Shown one piece after another: positions 21,753 to 31,088 of a DNA stretch of 64,000 nt. The stretch is from Naematelia aurantialba. Its lineage: Eukaryota; Basidiomycota; Tremellomycetes; Tremellales; Naemateliaceae. The notes beneath the pieces were generated by a model. The model was not told where the DNA came from and did no database searches. It saw only the letters and a list, made by a program, of their open reading frames with translations. Location: contig JAKFAO010000001.1 of assembly GCA_021527695.1 (NCBI GenBank), positions 1,922,001 to 1,986,000 of the forward strand, read 5' to 3'. Numbering within the stretch: position 1 is the first letter of the stretch; each line of letters opens with the position of its first letter. A program made the translations under genes and the position numbers.

Positions 21753-24371
21753 TTACTGACCAGACTGCCCAAGCTGACCGCTAAAGATCAACTCGATTGC
21801 AGCTTCTACATTTCCTCCCGTCCTCCGCAGCGCCGTGATGTTTTGCTCGGCGTTCCACAGGCCCTGTCCAAGTTAGCGCCCACGAGTCACACGAACTGCG
21901 AGAAGTATGGCCGCTGGGTGCCGTGAGAGACACCGAGCGTGGTGGAGCAAGGAGAGAGGAGGAAGGAGGAAGGATGAGGAGGGAGGAGGGAGGAGGGAGG
22001 AGGGAGGAGGGAGGAGGGAGGAGGGAGGAGGGAGGAGGGAGGAGGGAGGAGGGAGGAGGGAGGAGGGAGGAGGGAGGAGGGAGGAGGGAGGAGGGAGGAG
22101 GGAGGAGGGAGGAGGGAGGAGGGAGGAGGGAGGAGGGAGGAGGGAGGAGGGAGGAGGGAGGAGGGAGGAGGGAGGAGGGAGGAGGGAGGAGGGAGGAGGG
22201 AGGAGGGAGGAGGGAGGAGGGAGGAGGGAGGAGGGAGGAAGAAGGAGGAGGGAAAGTGAAAACTCAGACGACGTACCATGGCGTTCAGCTGGCCCAATTG
22301 CGTTGCATAAATCTCCTCTGGCGGCCTCGTGTCCCTAGGCGCTGGCGGTCCCCATGGGCTGCCTCCTGCTCCGCCAAACAACAGTGCCGGATCAAAGCCA
22401 AACGGGTTCGCGCCTGCGAGACCCGCGCCCGCTCCGGCTCCCGCCCCAGCGCCTTGTCCTGGCAGTCCAAAGAGGGATGCGAATGGGTTTGCAGCCGCGG
22501 CCCCTGCCCCTGTCCCAGCGCCGCCTGTGGTCGTTCCAGCGCCTGCACCTGCACCTGTCCCAGCTCCGGCTGCCGCTCCCGTCGTCTGCCCAGCGTTGGG
22601 AGCAAACAGGTTGGGGAAGGGGTCGGACGCAGCTGTGGCCGGTGCGGTTCCAGCTGCGCCTTGGCCGGCCGGTGGAGCCGCGCCAAAGGGGTTGAAGCCG
22701 CCCATACCACCCATACCACCCGAGCCGCCCATCGCCGCCTGCATCTGCATCATCTGATCGCGTCGTCAGCCTATGCTGATCGTATGACAGAGCGGAGGAA
22801 GAGGGCTCACCATCCGGAGCGTCTCTGGATTCGACATCATTTGACGGAACATGGGGTTGGCCATCGTCTGTCGGATCTGAGGGGCCATCGCCGCGAGCTG
22901 TGGGTTGGCTGCGATGATCTGCAGGACGCATTGTAAGCGTTCGATGAACCGATGGGAGGGGGGGGGGGGGCAACGGTTGGGCGGAGCACAGGCAGAGATA
23001 TGATAGAGATGACCACGAGATGGCCACTAGATGACGGGGTTGGGAGGAGAATAGATAGAGATGCAGGAAAGAATGCTCACTTGATCTACCACTTCAGGAC
23101 GCGACATCATCTCTGACATGCTGCGGAGGAACTCGGGGTTCTGCATCATCCCAGCCATCTTGGCGGTCGTGAGCATGCAGGACCGAGGAGAGACGAGGGG
23201 GGTCGTGGAAAAGGGGGATCGTGGACAAGGGAGATCGTAGACAAGGCGATCGTGACAGGAGAGATTGTGGTCAAGACGTACAGCGTTTGGATCCGCCAGG
23301 TTATCCAGTCCCTGCATCCCGGCAAAGGGGTTGAAGCCTGCCAAGCCCTGCGCCGGTGATTAGCCATCGCCACCGAGTCGAGACATATGAAGGCCATAGA
23401 TGCGGGAGATACCATAGATGCGGGAGATACCATAGATGCGGGAGATACCATAGATGCGGGTATAGGATGGGTCTGCGGACTAGGAACACTGCAGCGATAC
23501 TCACATGATGGACGTTCTCGACGTTGTCGACGGGATTCCCAGCAACGTTCAGCCCCGTACCCATCTGCGGCAGGCGCGGGGCCGCAGCGGCCGAGGTTGA
23601 CGCGCCCCCATCTGCGGGTTTCGGCTGTCCCTTGACCATGTGTAGCGTGTGGCCGTTCTGGGTGAAAGAGTCAGTGCGTTGGTCATCATCCGTGGCGATC
23701 TGTCGCGGTCCGTCGCGATGCTGGCCCACAGCGATGAGAAGAGGGGATAGACGATCGGGATGACATGTTTTCTTGCAATCGACATGGACGATTGCCTCCT
23801 GCATCTGCTCTAGGTGCAGCCGGGAGAGCGGAGCCAGGAGGTGGAGGTGGGGGAGGGCCGAAGTGGGAGGGGGCAAGTGGAGTTGGGAGGTGGAGGGTTG
23901 AAGTGGAAGGGGATAAGTGGACTTGGGAGGTGGAGGGGCCAAGTGGAAGGGGAAGTGGGAGGGAGGGAGGCTCGCACACACTCGCCCCCACTCACCTGGA
24001 TCTTGTACGTGGCAATCTGCTCCTCATCCTTCAACACCTTGCCCGAGAAGATGAGCCGCTGGCGCTCTTTTTCCACGTCCGACTTGGCCGCGATCGCCTC
24101 TTTCAGCTCGAGGACGCTCTTGGACGGGCTGATGGTGATCGACAGCTTGAGCTCAGACGGGCCTTTGACCGTGCTGTCACGCGTATCAGCATCCAAGTAT
24201 TTGACGAAGAGACTTCTACTGGGGAGACTGGGGAGGGGGGAGAAAGAGGTGTGGGGTCTGCAATTTGGGCAGCGGTGCAATGCTTGGGCTGTGGCAGGGC
24301 GGGAGGTGGGTAGGACAGGTCGTCACCTAGACTTGCATGGTAATGTCCGGTAATGGTGTGGCGTCAGACAT
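21753..24371 (-). CDS. DSK2: Ubiquilin / DSK2 ubiquitin-receptor shuttle
   Basis: Carries ubiquitinated proteins to the proteasome. Start ATG at 24371 in a 35-base first exon (24337-24371, MSDATPLPDIT). Splicing requires a GC donor (GCAAGT at 24336) joined to 24173, giving DITITVKGPSELKL, the first strand of the UBL domain. The UBL continues to about 24000 (KEAIAAKSDVEKERQRLIFSGKVLKDEEQIATYKIQ) and on to NGHTLHMVKG. STI1-type repeats follow (NPEFLRSMSEMMSRPEVV; NPMFRQMMSNPETLRMM), then a Gly/Ala/Thr-rich linker. The C-terminal UBA is split: QLNAM ends at 22277 and GLWNAEQNITALRRTGGNVEAAIELI resumes at 21863. The intervening 413-base intron is mostly a 7-bp repeat. Several other introns also hold repeats. 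Order and motifs make the identity firm. Confidence 0.92.
21977..22238 (+). repeat. 7-bp GGAGGGA minisatellite, about 37 copies
   Basis: Almost perfect tandem GGAGGGA inside the DSK2 UBA-domain intron (21864-22276). The + strand (template strand for DSK2) is G-rich; the RNA would carry a C/U-rich CCTCCCT-type array. Being 7 bp, the unit shifts frame at each copy and could not be tolerated in an exon. Confidence 0.95.
22958..22970 (+). repeat. Poly-G run of 13
   Basis: Homopolymer inside a DSK2 intron. Length may be affected by sequencing error. Confidence 0.8.
23398..23463 (+). repeat. 18-bp tandem repeat in a DSK2 intron
   Basis: About 3.6 copies of CATAGATGCGGGAGATAC, located between the exons ending HVENVH and beginning LAGFNPFAG. 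A second loose repeat (GATCGTGGACAAGGG-like) occupies another intron near 23190-23270. Confidence 0.85.
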
Positions 24372-24681
24372 GGCGCTCGAGTAGTATGAGAGAGAGAACG
24401 ACGATGCGCGATGGACAAATGACAAAGTGCCAAAATGGCTCCGAGCGCATCGCCCGAGGTGGCGACATTCCAGCGGCTTCCGCCACTCGGCCCAGAGGTT
24501 TCTCTGCAGCTCGTCTTGGGCGGCTGGGGGCTTCGACAGAGATGCGTGTCGTATGCATATTGGATGATAATGCTAGCAGCGGACCCACGCCTACGAGGCA
24601 CTACAGCTAGCAACGAAGCGATGCAGCTGGACAGCCTCACGCGGCTAAAGCCAGCCGCCTTGTCCCCAAATGCTCTGTGCC
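24372..24681 (-). promoter_or_regulatory. DSK2 promoter region
   Basis: 310 bases between the DSK2 start and the end of the next minus-strand gene. No distinct motif or repeat was recognised. Confidence 0.4.
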
Positions 24682-26246
24682 CTACTTGGGTGCCCGTGAC
24701 GACCCCATCGCCTTGCGTATCTTTCTGGACAGCGAGCGGATCCCCCGCTCAGAGACGTCCAGCCCCTTCTCGACCTTGTTAAACACCCAGCCAAGGGCCC
24801 GCACCACTCTGAAATTCAGGACTTTTTGCAGGCCCGGCATCTCCAGGGCTTTCTTGTAATCCGGCGCTTTGAGGACACCAAAGACGTGCTCGAGCCGGTT
24901 CAGCGAGAGGACGAGGACAAAGTCGGGGTTGGCTCCCTGTTTCGCTTCGAGAATCTCGGTTTCGCCAAAGCCGAGGCGGTACTTCAAGTTCCACAGCTTG
25001 GAAAAGTAGTTTTGGCGAGGGGGTTTGATGTCCAGATTGAGAAACGGGCTGCGTGCTGACATGGTCAGCAATGCGACGAGCAAGGAATGACGGGGGAACG
25101 AGACCGGAGACGGGATCAGGAGAGACAGTGACGGAGATTCCATAAAGAGGTGGTACGAGCATGAGGCGCATAAGACAACCCACAAGCCGAATTGATGAAC
25201 CGAATAGAGACGAGCTCAGGGTCAATCTCCCTCGCCCGGACCGTAGGAAATGCCTCGTGCGCCGAATTCTGCAACCGAATCCGCTCCGTCCACCCGCCGT
25301 GCGCGGCCTTGCCGTCGGCGGTAGCCTGGCGGGCGATCGGCCTACTGCGGATCCACGACAGCTTGACAATATTGCGCGAGAGGAGAAAGCCGCCGAAGAT
25401 GGCTGCGCTCCAGACCAGAGCCGTCGCAGCGCCAAACACAAAGTCGCCACGCTTGATAAAGGCCGCGAGGGCGTCCGTGCCCTCGCCTTGGTAGATTGCC
25501 CTGCAGAGTCAGTACGCTCGTTGTGGGGGCTGACGACAAACTAGACTCACATAACAGCCTTCTTCAGTGCAATGGCGGCTGGTTCCCCGTCTGGCGGCAT
25601 CAGAAGCCATGCTATACCGATACCCGTCGCGGCCATGACAAACAGCCATACGTGCTTTGGCTTCTGCTCGCTCGGGCGCGCAAAGATCACACGCTCCTCG
25701 ACGATCACTTGCGGCTCGTACGACGGCTCCGCCCGCCCCAGGATCTTATATGGGACGCCCTTGATCTGCCTCCACAGGCGCCTGGAGAGCGGCGGCGGGA
25801 CCGGTTTCGCAGGTAACCACGGCCACGTCGCTAGGATTTCCGGGTGGGCTTTGTATCGCGGGCCCACTGTGCCTCCGGAATCGTCGGTCGCTGGTGCTTT
25901 AGAGGTCTCCTGGGCGTTCGATGTAGGTACCGAAGACGAGGTGGACGCAGATCCCGATGACGAGGTGGACGCAGATACCCTTGACGAGGACGTGAGGTCG
26001 GATGGTGACCGCGACGGCGACGACGACCGGGAAGCAGACACGGTCGGTCGCTGCAGTTTCTCTCGAGGTGAGGGCTGGTTTCCGCGGACCTTGACCATTT
26101 GACGAATTATATACTCTGGACTGAGCCGCGGCGACGGTGGAGGAGCACGTCGCGATGGTTGTGGAGGCGAGGCTGGCTTGGTTTTTGCAGGACTCCCTAT
26201 ACTCTTACTTCCTCCTCCTCCTCCTCCTCCTCCTCCTCCTCCTCCT

Positions 26247-26337
<91 letters not shown>

Positions 26338-26809
26338 ATCCTGCTCCCTCTCCCCTTGATGCTGCAGCTGCAGCTGCTGCTGCTGCCGGTCCAAATGGCG
26401 GCCCAACTGCCGGTCCTCTAGTCACTGGCACGCCTCGCTTGGCGAGCGACGGCGGCACCCAGCCTTTCGGAGGCTGGCGGCGGTCGCGGTTCGCAGCTGC
26501 ATTACCAGCAGTCGCGGCCCGGAACGGCGACGTTGATGGAGTGGAACGAGCAGGTTGCCGAGAAAGTGCCGGAGCAGGAGCAGAGGAAGGTGAACGGGAA
26601 GGTGACGGTGAACGGGAAGGGGAAGGTGAACGGGAAGGGGAAGGGGAAGGGGAAGGGGAAGGGGAAGGGGAAGGGGAAGGGGAAGGGGAGGAAGCGGTCG
26701 GACGGGTCGAGCCGCTCGGTTTGGCGTCGCGATAGCACGCCGACGTGTGCAGGCTGCGCAGGGCCAGAAGCACCTGACTGCCTCGTTGTGTCGAGCGAGA
26801 GAGCAGCAT
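24682..26809 (-). CDS. Unrecognised mitochondrial membrane protein with two transmembrane helices
   Basis: Start ATG 26809: MLLSRSTQRGSQVLLALRS then LHTSACYRDAK, a textbook mitochondrial presequence. Three exons are inferred: about 26809-25550, 25500-25184 and 25055-24682; the junctions give KKAVM/AIYQGEG and INSAS/RSPFLNLD. A long low-complexity linker follows the presequence: a Ser-Pro run from a 6-bp repeat (about 26625-26690), then Gly-Ala and poly-Gly runs (about 26211-26340). The conserved-looking part starts at about 25870: ATWPWLPAKPVPPPLSRRLW, helix one HVWLFVMAATGIGIAWLLMP, and helix two FVFGAATALVWSAAIFGGFLL. A basic C-terminal domain of about 150 residues follows (NYFSKLWNLKYRLGF; LNRLEHVFGVLKAPDYKKALEMPGLQ). 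I do not know this family. The inner membrane is the natural inference. Confidence 0.7.
26211..26340 (+). repeat. CTC and CTGCTC microsatellite coding Gly-rich tract
   Basis: Runs of CTC followed by CTGCTC. On the minus strand they encode poly-Gly and alternating Gly-Ala in the unrecognised mitochondrial protein. The opposite strand is open in all frames because of the repeat. Confidence 0.85.
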
Positions 26810-27084
26810 GCTGGCTGCGCAGTCGCACCGTACCCCAATTGTCCCAAAGACTTGTACAGTCACAACAGGCGAAAGAGCGAAATCAGTCTGCCATCCGAAA
26901 TTCGATATCGACGGAAGCAATTTCTTGCATATCCTCCATGTACGCTATGTGTCAGATGGCATGCCATCGGGCAAGAAGACCAGTATGCAAATGCCAGCGT
27001 GCAGAGCCAGCGTCAAACCAAGCTGCAGGAATGCCAGCTTGCAACCAGACTGCAGGAATGCCATACATGCTATTATGAGCCAAA
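26810..27084 (-). promoter_or_regulatory. Promoter of the mitochondrial membrane protein gene
   Basis: 275 bases with imperfect CTGCAGGAATGCCA repeats at about 26985-27065. The unit resembles the 20-bp array at 30331-30392. Confidence 0.4.
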
Positions 27085-30000
27085 CTAGTGCGGCACCTGG
27101 TTGGCAGTGCGGTGCGAAGGGGGTGGCGCCTTGCCCTGCGCCGCGGCGACCCAGTACGCTCCGCCAGGGTAGGCAAACTCCTCCATTGAGTCTTCGTACA
27201 TCTCGATGCTGTATCCGCCCTTGCTGTCAAGCGGTACACTGGGTGTGTGAGCACGGACGTCATATCCGGCAAGGGAGGTTGGCACGGGACCAAGGGGAGG
27301 TATGTGTAGGAGGTAAGCGTAGAAGGGATGGGGTAGGGGGGTAGGGGGTATGGTGATAGAGGCATGGCATGGGGGTATGGTGTGGAGGCATGGCACGGGA
27401 GGACGCTCTGGACTCACTTGTACCGGCCCTCGCTGTTGATCGAGACGGGGTAGAGGAAATGCTCGTGCAGGTGGCTGCGTGACTGTCAGAGCTCGCATCT
27501 ACCGAGAACAAGATCAGGACACGTACTCGACAAACTCGAGGACGTTGCGGTCATATGAGCCGGAAACACAAATGTAGTCGATGAGCGATAGGTGGATCTA
27601 CCTCGATTAGTTTGGTCCAAGTGCTGTGAGTTGGCCACCTGGTCAAGAGTGCTGCGGACATTGAGGCGAGGTAAGGCTTGACAAGAAGGGAGGTAAGAGG
27701 CGGTAAGAGGCAAGTAAGAGACAGGCAAGAGGCAGGAAAGAGGCAGGAAAGAAGCAGGAAAGAGAGGTAAAAGCCGAGGCAAGAGAGGTAAGAGGCAGGC
27801 AACAGGCAGGCAAAGGCGGCCACAACGAGACACTCACCACATATTCGCAGAGACCGACGCCGCCGGCATGAGGGCACACGGGCACGCCAAACTTGGCGCT
27901 CATGAGCAGGATCGCCAAGATCTCGTTCACTCCAGCGACGCGACACGAGTCGATCTGGCATACGTCGATAGCGTCGAGTTGCAGCAACTGCTTGAACACC
28001 ATCTGGGCGGGTCAGCGATTTCTATGTCTCAGGTCCGTCCCGCCACCACGCCGCCACACCACCGCACCACCACCACCAACACCACCACACCACACCACAC
28101 CACCACACCCTCACATCATGACACTACCACACCACACCACCACACCCTCACATCATCACACCACCACACCACACCACCACACCCACCCCACACTGAACAC
28201 AGACATACCCTGTTGTGCGCATGTTCGCCAGTGGCGACACCGATGCCGTGCGGCTTGAGGGCTTTGCGGATCGCAGCGTGTCCCACCACGTCGTCCGGCG
28301 CCGTAGGCTCTTCTATGAACCACGGCTTGATGGGCTCGAGCTTCTTCATGTACTCGATCGCCTGAGGGACGTCCCACACCTCTGTGAACTGTCAGCCGCG
28401 CGTAGAAAGGGACCCTCGCAAGACCAAAGAAATGACGAGAGAAGGGGACGTGTGTCCTTGGTAGACCAAAGGGCGAGGCGAGGAAGGCTATAAGAGTCGT
28501 CTTCTTATACCTTTACGGTAATAGTGAGAGTAGGAGAACAGCACCAGACAACATACGGTTCGCGTCAACCATCAACACACACCCGGTCGGTCCCGCGTTC
28601 TTGCCCTCAATGGTCTTGGGGTCGATCGTGCGTCCCTTGGGCAGGTTTGCCGGATCGTCAATGATGCTCCTGATCAACAGGCCGCGTCGGAGGTCGTCAT
28701 CTGCGTCCGCGCCGACCTTGAGCTGCACAGCGTCAGGGTCTACTGCAGCACCACGACGATGCTCTGGTGACTCTGGTGGCTCTGGTGGCTCTGGTGGCTC
28801 TGGTGGCTCTGGTGGCTCTGGTGGCTCTGGTGGCTCTGGTGGCTCTGCTCACCTTGAAGTGGTTGAATCCATGCGCGAGCGACTCCATCGTCAGTCGTCG
28901 CACCTTCTCGTCCGTGTATCCCAACCACCCGACCGAAGTCGTATACGCCGGGTACCCGTGCTTGATGACCTGCTCTTCTCGGGCCTTCTTGCCCGCCTCT
29001 TTCGCCTTGAGCAGCGCGAGCGCCTCTTCGGGTGTGATCGCGTCGGTGATGTAGCGGAATGCCACGGATTTGACAAATCTGCACGATCACTCAGTACACA
29101 CGCCGAAAGCACAGTGCACGGGAAGATAGCACACACGCCGAAAGCACAGTGCACGGGAAGATAGCACACACGCCGAAAGCACAGTGCACTTGAAGAACAA
29201 GGACGCAGGTACGGACGTCGACGCCTCACTCACTCTTCGGGGGTAAAGTCAACAATCAGCTTCCAGAGAGGCTTTCCACGGGCCTTGGCAAACATGTCCC
29301 ATACGGCGTTGGAGACGGCCGCAGTAGCGAGGGCGATGACGCCCTTTTCGGGGCCGAGCCATCGATGCTGCGGGTCGGCCACGACTAGTACCGTCAGTAT
29401 TGTGAGTGCGGGGCTGATCTGCTCTTGCTTCTCAGAGAGGATGGGACGGGGTGAGCGTGGCTGTGAGGGGAAATGGAACGAGGGGATGAAGACGAGAGCG
29501 GGGACATACGGAAGTCCCAGAATTTGCCCATATCCGCAAAAATCTCCTCGACGTCCATGCCGACGATGCGCTGCGCGACCTGTTCGATCGCGTAGCATAC
29601 GATGTCGTTTCCTCGGCCAATGGCTGCGGGTGTCAGCGGTCGGGGCTTCAGCAGGGTACATGCGACTAGCAGGGACTACGCCGAATTGCCCGTGGCTTGG
29701 TCCGTCATGAAGGGTGATGTCAAGGACGATGAGTTATAGACGAGATCTATATGGATGACGTCCATGTAAACGATGCCCAATGGACCATGTTTATTTGACC
29801 ATGTCTAATTCACGATGCACCGTGGACGATGAACAAGGACGATTAACAAGGACGATGAACAAGGACGATGAACAAGGACGATGCAAGAGACTTTGCAAGA
29901 GACGACCGGCAAGACCATTGTCTCGCGGATACTCACTAAACGTCATGCCCTGGCCCTTGAGCTCGCCGTCCGTCTTGATGACGATGTACGCCGCCGAGTA

Positions 30001-30710
30001 ATCACATTCCTTGTTCCTGCGCCATCAGCGCTGCTACTGCGGTAAGTGGTATCACAACTCACATGGCATCCGTTCCATCGCCCGTCACATTCTAAGCCAG
30101 GCTCAGCGTCAGCGTCAACGTCTCGCTTGCTCCTCTTCAGGCGCCGGTATCACGCTTCTCTTCAGGTGCTGATATTACGCTTCCCTCCACGCGCTGGCGT
30201 AATACCAGTCCTGCAGAGCCCTGCAGTGCCCTACAGAGCACTACAGGGCACTGCAAGCTCGACGGCAGCTAAACGCGTCTGCACGTTGACACTCTCGTCC
30301 TTGACCCAGAAGGCAAAGCTGCTCAGCCCATGAGGAATGCCAGGTCCTGCTGAGAAATGCCAGGTCTTGCTGAGGAATGCCAGGTCTTGCTGGCGCGAGG
30401 AAGGTCACTCACTGTAGGGAACCGGATATCTTTGGCCCGTCAGCGAGTTTCTCAGCGTCGCGTTGACGCTCGTGCCACGCAACTTCGCCAGCCTCTGCCG
30501 CATCTCCCCTCCTCACTCTGCATCACGACCCAATGCAGAGCCACTCTCACCACATCCCACCCAGTCAACACTCAGACCGATTGCCCTCACCCCTCCCCAG
30601 TCAACGCATGCAGATCACACATCCCAGCCAACGGCACAACCACAGGTGGATACCCACACGACCAACCCTCACTCACCATGAACCGAGAAACTCGCAATCT
30701 TAGCACTCAT
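27085..30710 (-). CDS. Enolase-superfamily acid-sugar dehydratase, L-fuconate dehydratase-like
   Basis: Predicted Mg-dependent dehydratase of a six-carbon sugar acid, close to L-fuconate dehydratase and human ENOSF1. The start is ATG 30710 ([11 protein letters not shown]). The 5' exons are tiny: 30677-30710, 30413-30429 (17 bases) and 30063-30091 (29 bases). Together they give the N-terminus [19 protein letters not shown], then [19 protein letters not shown]. Active-site features are the lysine pair in HFKLKVGAD (junction at 28723/28852), metal ligands in VDANR (about 28575) and [10 protein letters not shown] (about 28310), GEHAHNR (about 28215), and DSCRVAG and [14 protein letters not shown] (about 27950-27840). 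The end is [16 protein letters not shown]. Nearly every intron holds its own tandem repeat. The exact sugar substrate is an inference. Confidence 0.87.
27690..27810 (+). repeat. Degenerate GGCAAGAGGTAAGA-type repeat
   Basis: Purine-rich 10-bp-like repeats in an intron of the dehydratase gene, between CEYVV and HLSLIDY. Confidence 0.6.
28040..28195 (+). repeat. CCACA-rich array
   Basis: CACCACAC/CACCCTCACATCAT units fill the dehydratase intron between GEHAHNR and MVFKQLLQL. Confidence 0.8.
28757..28846 (+). repeat. 9-bp TCTGGTGGC minisatellite
   Basis: About nine to ten tandem copies inside the intron 28723-28852. That intron separates the codons of the catalytic lysine motif (HFK / LKVG). 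Confidence 0.9.
29098..29190 (+). repeat. 35-bp direct repeat, nearly three copies
   Basis: Copies begin at 29101, 29136 and 29171 (CGCCGAAAGCACAGTGCAC...). They are head to tail with no spacer, within an intron between exons of the dehydratase. Confidence 0.9.
29820..29888 (+). repeat. 13-bp GACGATGAACAAG repeat, about five copies
   Basis: Tandem array in the dehydratase intron between GQGMTF and TIGRGND. Confidence 0.85.
30331..30392 (+). repeat. 20-bp repeat, three copies
   Basis: AGGAATGCCAGGTCYTGCTG in three head-to-tail copies, in the dehydratase intron directly downstream (in transcript sense) of the 17-base exon. Confidence 0.85.
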
Positions 30711-31088
30711 ATTGCTCGTCGACTAAACCTCAAGGCGATACCACCAGTCCCCAAGTCGTAGATGCTGCTGACACGAATGTATCTATAGCCAAACAACGAC
30801 TGCAAGACAGAACAATGCAGCAATGTCCACCGCGATCCACCTGAAATTCAACAGCCGGCTACATCCTCCCGGCCCGGTGCTGCCCGGGACATATCTAGCG
30901 GGAATTCCCCGAACCCCGCTCGGCCCTTTGTTCTGTGCAGGTAGTGGAGATCGAGGCGTCGACGATCCCAGAGCGTGCCCGCGGGGGGGGGGGGGGGGGA
31001 AGAGAAGGGGGTAGAGCAAGACAGGATGCATGATGTGGAGACGTGGTATGTGATGCAAATGAGTCACCACGCAACGTGTACAATGCAG
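30711..31088 (-). promoter_or_regulatory. Dehydratase promoter / TTI1 3' region
   Basis: 378 bases. It contains a 17-base G homopolymer at 30983-30999 and no coding signal. The homopolymer is a likely site of assembly length error. Confidence 0.45.

Noticed and set aside
21923..22936. 337-residue plus-strand open frame rich in Arg-Glu-Gly
   Set aside because: Generated by the 7-bp repeat, which is open in several frames. It overlaps DSK2 exons on the other strand and resembles no protein.
24682..25185. Separate small gene starting at an ATG inside 25065-25067
   Set aside because: Splicing T|GTGGGT at 25184 to 25055 joins it in phase to the upstream exons, and the supposed ATG overlaps the acceptor site.
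26178..26735. Plus-strand Pro-Ala / Glu-Gly repeat frame
   Set aside because: Antisense of coding microsatellites in the mitochondrial membrane protein, with no start context or domain.
29098..29190. Three 35-bp direct repeats as a possible CRISPR array
   Set aside because: Copies are head to tail without spacers, lie in a eukaryotic intron and have no cas genes nearby.
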